Shown here piece by piece: positions 1 through 8,076 of a DNA stretch of 64,000 nucleotides. The DNA comes from Faeciplasma sp045660445 (GTDB lineage: Bacteria > Bacillota > Clostridia > Oscillospirales > Ruminococcaceae). The notes beneath the pieces are model-generated. The model was given only the letters and a program-made list of their open reading frames with translations. It was not told where the DNA came from and did not search any database. The DNA is taken from contig JAZRDR010000009.1 of NCBI GenBank assembly GCA_045660445.1, positions 8,445-72,444 on the forward strand, read 5' to 3'. Position 1 is the first letter of the stretch. Each line of letters begins with the position of its first letter. The translations under genes and the position numbers were made by a program.

Positions 1-92
1 AGAAACAAAAATATTGTTGCATTTAGCCCCAAACAGTGATAAAATGTAATCAGCATAAAATTATACTACTATATATTTTAAGGAGAAGCATT

Positions 93-722
93 ATGGCTAA
101 CGTTACTATTTTCGATCACCCTTTGATCAAGCACAAGATCTCTCTTTTAAGATCCAAGGACACCGGCACCCGTGACTTCAGAGTTCTCATTGAAGAAATC
201 GCAACCCTTATGGGTTATGAAGCTTTGCGTGATCTGCCCACCGAGCTTGTAGAGGTTGAGACTCCTCTTATGAAGGCTATGGTTCCGATGATCACCGGCA
301 AAAAGCTTGCCATCATCCCCATTTTGCGTGCAGGTCTTGGCATGGTTAACGGCATTTTGGCTCTTGATCCTACTGCTAAGGTCGGTCACATCGGTATGTA
401 CAGAGATGAGGAAACTCACATCCCTCATGAATATTACTGCAAGCTTCCCGACAGCTTGGAGGAAAGAACTATCGTTGTTTTAGACCCCATGCTTGCAACA
501 GGCGGCTCGGCTGTTGACGCTATCAACCTTATCAAGCAAAAGGGCGGAAAGACAATTAAGTTTATGTCTATCATTGCTGCTCCCGAAGGACTTAAGGCTT
601 TGACTGAAGCTCATCCCGACGTTGAGGTTTATTGCGGCAACCTTGATGAAAAGCTTAACGAAAACTGCTATATTCTCCCCGGCTTGGGCGATGCAGGCGA
701 CAGAATCTTCGGTACAAAGTAA
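93..722 (+). CDS. upp: Uracil phosphoribosyltransferase
   Basis: A 209-residue cytosolic enzyme that makes UMP from uracil and PRPP in pyrimidine salvage. The PRPP-binding loop VVLDPMLATGG lies at residues 128-138, and the C-terminal uracil-binding GLGDAGDRIFGT is intact. Length matches the family. The ATG at 93 is chosen because AAGGAGAAG lies just upstream; an in-frame start at 36 would add 19 residues without a ribosome binding site. The gene appears monocistronic, ending in a hairpin terminator. Identification is secure. Confidence 0.97.
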   Translation: MANVTIFDHPLIKHKISLLRSKDTGTRDFRVLIEEIATLMGYEALRDLPTELVEVETPLMKAMVPMITGKKLAIIPILRAGLGMVNGILALDPTAKVGHIGMYRDEETHIPHEYYCKLPDSLEERTIVVLDPMLATGGSAVDAINLIKQKGGKTIKFMSIIAAPEGLKALTEAHPDVEVYCGNLDEKLNENCYILPGLGDAGDRIFGTK

Positions 723-730
723 AAATTATC

Positions 731-760
731 AAAAGACTCGCTTTGGCGGGTCTTTTTGTT
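731..760 (+). terminator. Intrinsic terminator after upp
   Basis: The arms AAGACTCGC and GCGGGTCTT enclose a TTTG loop and are followed by a T-rich tract, 8 bases after the upp stop codon. Confidence 0.85.
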
Positions 761-768
761 TTTCAGGA

Positions 769-830
769 GGATGGGGCGCGAGTGCCAGAGCGCGTCCCGA
801 AGGGACGGTGCGAGGGCGTGGCGCCCACCC
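769..830. repeat. GC-rich multi-hairpin intergenic element, copy 1
   Basis: A GC-rich block in an AT-richer intergenic region. An imperfect outer stem pairs about 769-779 with 821-830, and a perfect inner hairpin GTCCC-gaa-GGGAC lies at 794-806. It resembles blocks at 10331-10427 and 15046-15108 in composition and in the short gaa or ggaa loops. It lies just upstream of the cysE-cysS promoter. Function unknown; it may be a dispersed repeat. Confidence 0.55.
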
Positions 831-832
831 TC

Positions 833-861
833 TTGCATTTTTAACACATCTGTGCTATACT
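833..861 (+). promoter_or_regulatory. Promoter of the T-box-cysE-cysS operon
   Basis: TTGCAT (833-838) and TATACT (856-861) are separated by 17 bases and sit directly upstream of the T-box leader. This is a good sigma-A-type match. Confidence 0.65.
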
Positions 862-883
862 CCATATAATGTTGTATAAATAA

Positions 884-1112
884 AAGCAATGATCGGAAAG
901 AGTAGCAGATTTGTCGCCCTTTAAAGAGAGTGTCGCCTTGGCTGGAAGCGATGCAGGGAAGAATTTGCGAAGTGCGTCCGTTAGCTCGGTGTGGGGAAAC
1001 AAAGTATCCCGCCGCGTTTGCCGCGTTAAGGCATTCAAGTTATAAATCGGAGTGGAACCGCAGCTTATGCCGCCTCCTTGCACATTGATGCGAGGGTGCG
1101 GTTTTTTTTATT
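884..1112 (+). promoter_or_regulatory. T-box leader, probably tRNA-Cys specific
   Basis: The conserved T-box GAGTGGAACCGC lies at about 1050-1061, with a stem I region from about 884 that contains AGAGAG and GCTGG elements. A terminator hairpin (about 1069-1103) with a run of eight T follows. TGC in GAAGTGCGTCC (about 975-985) is in the expected place for the specifier, matching cysteine and the downstream cysE-cysS genes. T-boxes of this type read through when uncharged tRNA binds. The class is clear; the exact specifier register is inferred. Confidence 0.88.
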
Positions 1113-1132
1113 TCCCCGAAGGGAGAGTTTTT

Positions 1133-1786
1133 ATGGACATATACGCTATTAAGAAAAAAATATTGGAAGAAGTTGAATCAGTTAAAAAACGCGACCCTGC
1201 TGCCAGAAGCACATTTGAGATCCTTTTAACATATTCGGGATTGCACGCTGTACTGATCTATCGTGTGGCACACAAACTGCATGAAGAGAAGTTTTATACC
1301 TTGGCAAGAGCATTATCTCAGCTTGGCAAGTTTTTGACGGGAATTGAGATACACCCCGGTGCTAAGATCGGCAAAGGTCTGTTTATCGACCACGGAACAG
1401 GTGTCGTTATCGGCGAGACTGCCGAGATCGGTGATAACTGTATCTTATATCAGGGCGTAACCCTGGGCGGAACGGGCAAAGGCAAAGGCAAGCGCCATCC
1501 AACCTTGGGAAACAACGTTATGGTTGGATGCGGTGCAAAGGTTTTGGGGCCGTTTAAGATCGGTGACAATGTTAAGATCGCTGCAAATGCCGTTGTGCTC
1601 GAAGAGATACCGGTCAACTCGACAGCTGTGGGTGCGCCTGCACGAGTTGTAAGAAGAAACGGAGTTAAGGTCACGCAGGACCTCGACCAGATACACATCC
1701 CCGACCCTGTCTCGCAGGAGCTTTGCCGCCAGCGAATTAAGATCGAGGAGCTTGAAAAGGAAATTAAAGAACTTAAAAATAAATAA
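1133..1786 (+). CDS. cysE: Serine O-acetyltransferase
   Basis: A 217-residue cytosolic enzyme that transfers acetyl from acetyl-CoA to serine, the first step of cysteine synthesis. The N-terminal helical part is followed by a left-handed beta-helix of hexapeptide repeats with the D86-H87 pair in IDHGTGVVIGETA and the glycine-rich GGTGKGKGKRHP loop. This is the short form common in Firmicutes. The ATG at 1133 follows GGGAG; earlier in-frame starts fall inside the T-box terminator. It is followed 14 bases later by cysS and shares its cysteine-responsive leader. Confidence 0.96.
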   Translation: MDIYAIKKKILEEVESVKKRDPAARSTFEILLTYSGLHAVLIYRVAHKLHEEKFYTLARALSQLGKFLTGIEIHPGAKIGKGLFIDHGTGVVIGETAEIGDNCILYQGVTLGGTGKGKGKRHPTLGNNVMVGCGAKVLGPFKIGDNVKIAANAVVLEEIPVNSTAVGAPARVVRRNGVKVTQDLDQIHIPDPVSQELCRQRIKIEELEKEIKELKNK

Positions 1787-1800
1787 CAGGAGATTTAAAA

Positions 1801-3210
1801 ATGAAGCTTTATAACACTTTAACAAGAACAAAAGACGAATTCATCACTCACGAGCCGGGAAAGGTTGAAATGTATACCTGCGGGCCTACTGTTTATCACT
1901 TTGCCCACATCGGAAACCTTAGAAGCTATATCATGGAGGATATTTTGGAAAAGTATCTTTCATATTCCGGCTATAAGGTAAACAGAGTTATGAACATCAC
2001 CGACGTTGGACACCTTACCTCTGACGGCGACGACGGTGACGACAAGATGCTTAAGGGCGCAAAGCGCGAGCATAAGACCGTTATGGAGATTGCAAAGTTT
2101 TATTCTGATGCATTCTTTGCAGACTGCAATAAGCTTAATATAAAGGTTCCCGAAATCGTTGTCCCTGCAACAAGCTATATCGATGAATTTATCAAGGTTG
2201 TCAAAGCACTTATCGAAAAGGGTTATGCTTATGAAGCAGGCGGAAACATTTATTTCGATACCTCGAAGCTTGATAAGTATTACGTCTTTAACGACTTTAA
2301 CGAGGAAGACTTAGAGGTTGGTGTGCGCGAAGGCGTTGAGGCTGACGGCAACAAGAAGAACAAGACCGACTTTGTTTTGTGGTTCACAAAATCGAAGTTC
2401 GATTCGCAAGAGCTTAAATGGGAAAGCCCTTGGGGCGTGGGATATCCCGGCTGGCACATTGAATGCTCCTGCATTTCGATGAAAAACAACGGCGAGTATT
2501 TGGATCTTCACTGCGGCGGTATCGACAATGCATTCCCTCACCACACAAATGAGATCGCACAGAGCGAAGCATACTTGGGCCACGAATGGTGCAAAAACTG
2601 GTTCCACGTTCACCATCTTAATACAGAAGGTGGAAAGATGAGCAAATCAAAGGGCGAATTTTTGACAGTTTCCCTTTTGGAATCAAAGGGTTATGACCCG
2701 ATAGTTTACCGTTTCTTCTGCTTGCACTCGCATTACAGAAAGAGCTTGGTATTCTCTTATCCTAACCTTGATAACGCTGTTGTTGCATATAACAAGCTTA
2801 TCGCAAGAATCGTTCCCCTTCTGAGTGGCGAGGGCGAATTGGACGAAACGGCATTTGCAAACCTTAAGAAAAACTTCACCGACGCCATGGATAACGACCT
2901 TAACACATCTCTTGGCATCACCGCTTTGTATGACGTTTTAAAGGCTGACGTGAGCGCAAAGACAAAGCTTGCACTTATCGAAGATTTTGACAAGGTGTTG
3001 AGCATTAACCTTATTGAAAACGCAAAGAAGCAGACCACAAGCAATTCGGGCGATGAGTTGCCCGAGGAGATCAAAGAGCTTGCCGAACAGAGAAAGGCAG
3101 CTCGCAAGGATAAAAACTTTGCACTTGCCGACGAGTTGAGAGACAAGATCGTTTCTTTGGGATATTCCGTTGAAGAGACCCGCCAGGGAACTGTTATTAA
3201 AAAGCTTTAA
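1801..3210 (+). CDS. cysS: Cysteinyl-tRNA synthetase
   Basis: A 469-residue class I aminoacyl-tRNA synthetase charging tRNA-Cys. HIGH appears as HIGN at residues 36-39 and KMSKS at 279-283. Zinc ligands of the family are visible as C27 in YTCGPTVY, the cysteine in GWHIECS and the HHTNE segment. The C-terminal anticodon-binding helices are present, so the protein is full length. AGGAG precedes the ATG. It is co-transcribed with cysE behind the T-box, so cysteine supply and charging are controlled together. Confidence 0.97.
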   Translation: MKLYNTLTRTKDEFITHEPGKVEMYTCGPTVYHFAHIGNLRSYIMEDILEKYLSYSGYKVNRVMNITDVGHLTSDGDDGDDKMLKGAKREHKTVMEIAKFYSDAFFADCNKLNIKVPEIVVPATSYIDEFIKVVKALIEKGYAYEAGGNIYFDTSKLDKYYVFNDFNEEDLEVGVREGVEADGNKKNKTDFVLWFTKSKFDSQELKWESPWGVGYPGWHIECSCISMKNNGEYLDLHCGGIDNAFPHHTNEIAQSEAYLGHEWCKNWFHVHHLNTEGGKMSKSKGEFLTVSLLESKGYDPIVYRFFCLHSHYRKSLVFSYPNLDNAVVAYNKLIARIVPLLSGEGELDETAFANLKKNFTDAMDNDLNTSLGITALYDVLKADVSAKTKLALIEDFDKVLSINLIENAKKQTTSNSGDELPEEIKELAEQRKAARKDKNFALADELRDKIVSLGYSVEETRQGTVIKKL

Positions 3211-3227
3211 GCTTTGGGAGACGTTAA

Positions 3228-3821
3228 ATGAAGCTGACCTATAAAGGTAAATATTCGGGCGAGGAAGAGTCCCTCCCCGTGAAAGAGCATCCCGAGGGAT
3301 ATGAAAAATTCAAAGAGCCTGAATCGAAGAAGTTCATGCTTTTGGCGAACAGCCTGGCACTTATGATCACGGTTTTGTTCTTGGCGATAGGCGCGATATT
3401 TATCTTTGACAAGATGAAAGAGGATTTTGCAAACGGATTTCCGTGGCTGTTCTTCTTGGCGTGCTTGCTGCCGATGGTTACCATCGTTCCGCACGAGATA
3501 ATGCACGCATTGTGCTTTAAAGACGAGGTTTATATGTATGCCTATCCCCAAGCGGGCGCTATGTTTGTTTTGGGACTTGAGGATATGTCTAAAGCAAGAT
3601 TCGTTTTTATGAGCTTGCTTCCAAACATCGTTTTGGGCGTTATCCCCTTTGTTTTGGGAATCATCTTCCCTCACGCTTATTGGCTGGTGATTTTCGGTGC
3701 GCTTAACATCGGCTCGGGTGCGGGAGATTATTTGAACGTGTTCAACGCACTCACTCAGGTGCCGAAGGGCGCAAAGATATATGCAAGCGGCTTCCATTCA
3801 TATTGGTATATGCCCGCATGA
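3228..3821 (+). CDS. DUF3267 zincin-like membrane protein
   Basis: A 197-residue membrane protein with an HEIMH metalloprotease-type motif at residues 89-93 between hydrophobic helices, as in DUF3267 putative zincin peptidases. About four transmembrane segments are visible. The protein starts 17 bases after cysS and is followed 18 bases later by the cyclophilin gene, so it probably belongs to the same transcript. Substrate unknown; proteolytic activity is inferred from the motif only. Confidence 0.75.
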   Translation: MKLTYKGKYSGEEESLPVKEHPEGYEKFKEPESKKFMLLANSLALMITVLFLAIGAIFIFDKMKEDFANGFPWLFFLACLLPMVTIVPHEIMHALCFKDEVYMYAYPQAGAMFVLGLEDMSKARFVFMSLLPNIVLGVIPFVLGIIFPHAYWLVIFGALNIGSGAGDYLNVFNALTQVPKGAKIYASGFHSYWYMPA

Positions 3822-3839
3822 CGCAGAAAGGACTTTGAA

Positions 3840-4637
3840 ATGAGCGATAATTATCAGAATCCGAATAAATTCAAAACTCTTGCACAAAACAAGGGCTTTG
3901 CACGATATTTCGGTGTTTCGTTAGTGGCAATATTTGTTTTGCTTGCATTTTTGCTTTTCATTTGGCTTGCAGGTGCCAAGCAGGCAGGAATCCCTGATGA
4001 GATATATTTCTTGCAGCTTGAAACTCCTGAGGATGATGCCCCCGTTGTCGTATTTGAAACGAATTTGGGCACTATGAAGGCAGTTCTCTATCCCAATGAA
4101 ACCCCTGTTTATTATGAATATTTCACAGGGCTTGTAGAATCGGGATATTATGACGGAACCTATATTTGTGCAGTCGTTGACGGGGCTTATGCTTTGGGCG
4201 GAACAAAATCGCCAGACCCGAACAATGCCGAAGCTGAAGGCTCGGACATGACACAGATCCAGGCAGAGATATCAAATAATCTTTGGCCTATCAAGGGCTC
4301 GCTTATATCCTATATCGGAACAAGCGGTGTTTGGCCCTTTGATAAGAACTATGCCGGCTCGTCGATGATAATGGTAAATGAGATCGACGATGCTTATATG
4401 GATCTTGAAGCACTTCAGCGCGCTTATGGCGATGAATTGGGCGCTGTTTATGATGAATATGGCGGAATCCCCAACTTCTCAAGAAAATATACCATCTTCG
4501 GACAAGTTTATGAAGGAATGGATATTTGGGACGCTATCATGGCAGCCGAGGTTTTGGAAACCTCTCAGCCTGCAAGCGATATCATCATCGAAAGAGCGTA
4601 TATTTCAACCTATGGCATGGAAAATTCAGCACAGTAA
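3840..4637 (+). CDS. Membrane-anchored cyclophilin-type peptidyl-prolyl isomerase
   Basis: A 265-residue protein with one N-terminal transmembrane helix (about residues 22-45) and an extracytoplasmic cyclophilin-like domain (about 68-262). Visible family features are VVFETNLGTMKAVLYPNETP near the domain start and KYTIFGQVYEGMDIWDAIMA near its end. The classical FH.V..GFM.QGG core is poorly conserved, here CAVVDGAYALGG, so catalytic efficiency is uncertain. Likely role is folding of secreted proteins. It is the last gene of the cysE cluster. Confidence 0.8.
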   Translation: MSDNYQNPNKFKTLAQNKGFARYFGVSLVAIFVLLAFLLFIWLAGAKQAGIPDEIYFLQLETPEDDAPVVVFETNLGTMKAVLYPNETPVYYEYFTGLVESGYYDGTYICAVVDGAYALGGTKSPDPNNAEAEGSDMTQIQAEISNNLWPIKGSLISYIGTSGVWPFDKNYAGSSMIMVNEIDDAYMDLEALQRAYGDELGAVYDEYGGIPNFSRKYTIFGQVYEGMDIWDAIMAAEVLETSQPASDIIIERAYISTYGMENSAQ

Positions 4638-4660
4638 CACTTAAATATCACAAAAGGGTA

Positions 4661-4689
4661 TGGACTTTTTTTCAATAATGTTGTATACT
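4661..4689 (+). promoter_or_regulatory. Promoter of the PrsA-like lipoprotein gene
   Basis: TGGACT (4661-4666), a 17-base spacer and TATACT (4684-4689) precede the ATG at 4740. Confidence 0.5.
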
Positions 4690-4739
4690 GCTATGGTATG
4701 CTGATTTTCAGCGATAAGATTAGGAATGGAGTTTTTAAA

Positions 4740-5882
4740 ATGTCTATTATAAAAAGAATTGCAGCTATTTTGTTGGTGGCAGTTATGGCGCTTTCACTTG
4801 CCGGCTGCAGCGACACATCTTGGATCATGAAGGCTGACGATTTGGTGGTCAACAGCGGTCTTTATATTTACTATCAGACTCAGGGATATGTTGATGCTAT
4901 TTACACCCTTGCAGCCGAAGACATGAACTATTATTACTATTATATGTATGGCTACTCTTTGGTTGATGAGATGTTCGACGACACACAGACTATCGGCGAT
5001 TACATGAACACCTATGCTATGGATATGTGCAAGCAGTATATCGTTGTTGAGCATTTGTTTAACGAGCTTGGGCTTGAACTGAGTCAGGATAACAAGAACC
5101 TTATCAAAGCTCAGACAAACAGCACTTGGGCTAACTCGAGCACTGACCTTGAAAACATCGGTATTTCCAAGTCCACTTTGGAAATGGCTATAACCTCCTC
5201 TCTCAAGGAAGAGCTTGTATTTAATGCTTATTACGAGGTTGGCGGGCTTGCCGGCACCACCGAAGAGACCATTAAGGCTCATTTCGAGGAAGAATATGCA
5301 AGAATCAAGTATATGACATTCAACTTTGTTGAAAGTATTGACGATGCTATCGACGAAACCGTTAAGAACGAACAGCTTGCACTCGCTCAGTCTTATTTGG
5401 ACAGAGCAAACGCAGGCGAGGATTTCGATGCTTTGATCGAAGAATATGACGCATATCTTGAAAGCATTGCTCCTGCTGACGAAGAAACCGAAGAGACATC
5501 TGACGAGGCTGCTGATGCAACCGAAGAAACAACCGACGAAGATGTTGTCGAGGCTGAATCCGATGAATACGAAAACGAAAGCATTATAAGCGTTGATTCT
5601 AAATTGCCCACTGAAAAGTTTGTCGGATACGTATTCAACAACTGCAAGGTTAACGAATATTCTCTTATCCAGGACGACACCAACTTCTATCTCGTTCACA
5701 GACTTGACATTTTGGAAAGAGACGATATTTACAGTGAGAACCGCTTGTATCTCCTTTCCGAGATATATGATGGCGATTACACCTCGCTTATTAATAAAAC
5801 CCTTTCAAGCTACGATATCGTTACCAACGAAAAGTCGGCTAAGAGATATACTCCCCAAAATGCTATCGAAGGCAGAGAATAA
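4740..5882 (+). CDS. PrsA/SurA-like lipoprotein
   Basis: A 380-residue secreted lipoprotein: signal peptide with lipobox LAGC, lipidated C23. A helical SurA_N-like region is followed by EEEYARIKYMTFNF and AGEDFDALIEEYD, which resemble the edge strands and helix of a parvulin domain but appear degenerate. A Glu/Asp/Thr-rich linker lies at about residues 246-281. A foldase or chaperone role outside the membrane is inferred; the sequence alone does not prove isomerase activity. The ATG at 4740 has weak upstream purines; an in-frame ATG at 4698 would put a charged stretch before the signal peptide. Confidence 0.65.
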   Translation: MSIIKRIAAILLVAVMALSLAGCSDTSWIMKADDLVVNSGLYIYYQTQGYVDAIYTLAAEDMNYYYYYMYGYSLVDEMFDDTQTIGDYMNTYAMDMCKQYIVVEHLFNELGLELSQDNKNLIKAQTNSTWANSSTDLENIGISKSTLEMAITSSLKEELVFNAYYEVGGLAGTTEETIKAHFEEEYARIKYMTFNFVESIDDAIDETVKNEQLALAQSYLDRANAGEDFDALIEEYDAYLESIAPADEETEETSDEAADATEETTDEDVVEAESDEYENESIISVDSKLPTEKFVGYVFNNCKVNEYSLIQDDTNFYLVHRLDILERDDIYSENRLYLLSEIYDGDYTSLINKTLSSYDIVTNEKSAKRYTPQNAIEGRE

Positions 5883-5895
5883 TAACTGCATAATA

Positions 5896-5929
5896 AAACT
5901 CCCGAAGCTAGGCTTCGGGAGTTTTTTTG
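5896..5929. terminator. Bidirectional terminator
   Basis: Perfect 13-bp arms AAACTCCCGAAGC/GCTTCGGGAGTTT with a TAG loop and flanking T/A runs separate the convergent lipoprotein and Nudix genes. Confidence 0.9.
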
Positions 5930-6397
5930 TTATCTTATCTTTTTGCCATCAAGAACGGCTTCTTTAAGCTCGTCGCCATAATACGTCAGCTTAAGAGCAA
6001 AGAAGGGGCAAGGGGTTTCAATAAGCTTTAAAAAGATTTTGTCACCCTCCCACATCGGAAGGTCAAGCATTTTCGATTTCGGTACCCATTCAAGAACGCC
6101 TTCGTCACATTCTTTAAGAGTTCCGTTAAAGCTTTCGCAGGTAAAAACGTGCATCTGCTCGGTTTCATAGATGTTAGAAACGAATGTCACAAGTCCGCGA
6201 TAGCTTGGATCTTCAAGTGTAAGCCCCGTTTCTTCCTGCGCTTCGCGAAGGATGCAGTCAAGCGGTGACTCGCCCTCTTCAATTCCGCCGCCAACGCCTA
6301 TCCATTTGTCGCGATTGCAGTCGTTTTCTTTTTTAATTCGGTGGAGCATGAGGTAATTCCCGTCATGCTCGATATAACAAAGCGTCGAGTTTTTCAT
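5930..6397 (-). CDS. Nudix hydrolase, 8-oxo-dGTP diphosphatase-like
   Basis: A 155-residue protein with a complete Nudix box at residues 37-59: G37, E43, R51-E52, E55-E56 and G58 fit Gx5Ex7REUxEExGU. The size and the opening CYIEHDGNYLMLHR resemble MutT/YtkD-type nucleotide-pool cleaning enzymes. It lies 9 bases downstream of the GH43 gene, so the two are probably co-transcribed. The exact nucleotide substrate is not determined. Confidence 0.85.
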   Translation of the reverse strand: MKNSTLCYIEHDGNYLMLHRIKKENDCNRDKWIGVGGGIEEGESPLDCILREAQEETGLTLEDPSYRGLVTFVSNIYETEQMHVFTCESFNGTLKECDEGVLEWVPKSKMLDLPMWEGDKIFLKLIETPCPFFALKLTYYGDELKEAVLDGKKIR

Positions 6398-6406
6398 ATT
6401 TCCTCT

Positions 6407-7930
6407 TTAAAGATTGTAAATAAACTTGCTGAACTTGGCCTTGCCGCCCATTTCCTTGGTGGAATAGTTAAAGAGTCCAAATCTGCAGCCTGTGAAGTGT
6501 CTTAAATCAAATCTGACATACTGTCTTATGCCGAGCTGCTTCCACTCGCCGTCGCAAAGATAGAAGAATTCACAAAACTCCTTGCCCTTGCCGAATTCGC
6601 AGACAGCCTTAAGGGTTGCTGTGCCGCTTTCAATCGGGATGGATTCATACTCGTGCTCGATCTCTTTGTATTCGCCTTCAGCAACGCGTGAGCGCATTAC
6701 AAGCTTGTATTCGCCGTTTTCCTTTGCAACGCCGATAAGTCCATAGTGATATTGCATCACGCTAAGTCCTGCACAGTCACCGTCGTTAATAGCCGATGCG
6801 TCAACGGTCACCACAGCCTCGCTCTTGGGGAAGGCTGTGCGCTGAGTGAGAGTGTTTCTTGCAAGATCGAGCGTGGGTGCGATCTTTTCAGTTTCGATGA
6901 TGAATTCGCCGTTTTCAACAGTCCAATGGGTGTTAACGGGATTGTGGTTGAATTCCCAAGCCTCGTTAAGCTTGATATTGCCATTTTCATCGGGAGTGTA
7001 ATTAAAATCATCGCTGACAAAAATGGGAGCATATTCATATCCCGGGCGGGTGGAATAGTTTTCAACCTCTTCCGAGGGGATATCGAAAACGGGGAAGCCG
7101 CTTCTTTCATCAAAGTGCATGGGAACAAAGTTGGGGAATCTTCCTGCAGCGCCAATATCACTGAAGATCATTCCTGCCCACTTGCCGTTGGGCATATCAA
7201 CGATACCGCCCTGTGCAACACCTGATGTTCCAAGGTTTCCAACGTCGCTTTCGATAACGTCGCCGCCTGCCCAAACACCGTCAAGAGTCTCGCACATATA
7301 GCAAGCTTCGATTCTGAACCATCTCTTCCAGCTGGAATGGATGAAGAAGATATAATATTTTCCGTTGATCTTATAGATATGCGCGCCTTCAAGTCCCAAA
7401 GGGGATCTGGGATGGTCGCGGATGATGATCTTGTCAAGTCCGCCCTGCTTAGGTTTGGAAAGATCAGGCTCAAGCTCGACTATTCTGATAGTTCTGTTGC
7501 CCGAAACGATATATACTCTGCCGTCGTCATCAAACAAAACGGAAGCATCATGATAGAAGCCTTCGATGGTGTTCATCGTCCAAGGGCCCATGATATCCGT
7601 TGCAGTGAAGTTATACGTAGTTCTTGTGTCGTTTGCAACAAAGATAACGTGGAATACACCGTTGTGATATCTTATGCAGGGAGCCCACATTCCGTTGCCG
7701 TAAGCGTTCTTATCGCCCTCTAAGTTTTCGCGATCTGTATCGGCAAGCTTATCATAAACATGGCAGCAATATTCCCAATTTATAAGGTCATATGATCTTA
7801 AAATGACAGCACCGGGCATGAAATACATTGTGGTGGAAACCATGTAATAGGTATCATCGACACGAATGACGTCAACGTCAGGAAAATCGCCCATGATAAC
7901 AGGGTTTCTGCCCTTAACGATATTGTCCAT
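6407..7930 (-). CDS. Glycoside hydrolase family 43 (beta-xylosidase/arabinofuranosidase type)
   Basis: A 507-residue protein without a signal peptide, so probably intracellular. The five-bladed propeller begins GDFPDVDVIRVDDTYYM, where D18 is the likely catalytic base. DASVLFDDDGRVY carries the likely pKa-modulating aspartate, and LEGAHIYK the likely catalytic acid glutamate. A C-terminal beta-sandwich (about residues 310-507) is typical of GH43 xylosidases. Paired with the upstream GH3 gene it would process xylo- or arabinoxylo-oligosaccharides after import. Substrate is inferred from family and context. Confidence 0.88.
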   Translation of the reverse strand: MDNIVKGRNPVIMGDFPDVDVIRVDDTYYMVSTTMYFMPGAVILRSYDLINWEYCCHVYDKLADTDRENLEGDKNAYGNGMWAPCIRYHNGVFHVIFVANDTRTTYNFTATDIMGPWTMNTIEGFYHDASVLFDDDGRVYIVSGNRTIRIVELEPDLSKPKQGGLDKIIIRDHPRSPLGLEGAHIYKINGKYYIFFIHSSWKRWFRIEACYMCETLDGVWAGGDVIESDVGNLGTSGVAQGGIVDMPNGKWAGMIFSDIGAAGRFPNFVPMHFDERSGFPVFDIPSEEVENYSTRPGYEYAPIFVSDDFNYTPDENGNIKLNEAWEFNHNPVNTHWTVENGEFIIETEKIAPTLDLARNTLTQRTAFPKSEAVVTVDASAINDGDCAGLSVMQYHYGLIGVAKENGEYKLVMRSRVAEGEYKEIEHEYESIPIESGTATLKAVCEFGKGKEFCEFFYLCDGEWKQLGIRQYVRFDLRHFTGCRFGLFNYSTKEMGGKAKFSKFIYNL

Positions 7931-8030
7931 AGTATTACCTCTTTTCGTAAAGATTAGTGCTTTGCAAGTTAATTATAACTTATTATCTAAGCAATTTTAT
8001 TGCGATTGAACATAAATTTATTGCATTATG

Positions 8031-8066
8031 GAAAAAGCTCTGCGACAGCGTGTGCCGCCGCAGAGC
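8031..8066 (-). terminator. Terminator after the GH3 gene
   Basis: On the minus strand GCTCTGCG pairs with CGCAGAGC and is followed by TTTTT. It lies between GH3 and GH43, so GH43 may depend on partial read-through or its own promoter in 7931-8030. Confidence 0.8.
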
Positions 8067-8076
8067 ATTTTTAATA

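Noticed and set aside
1052..1132. Upstream extension of CysE
   Set aside because: The in-frame ATG at 1052 lies in the T-box and terminator hairpin, which would not be translated as part of the enzyme; the start with GGGAG at 1133 is better.
4794..5699. Open frame of 301 codons on the minus strand
   Set aside because: Antisense to the PrsA-like lipoprotein gene; no motif or start signal.
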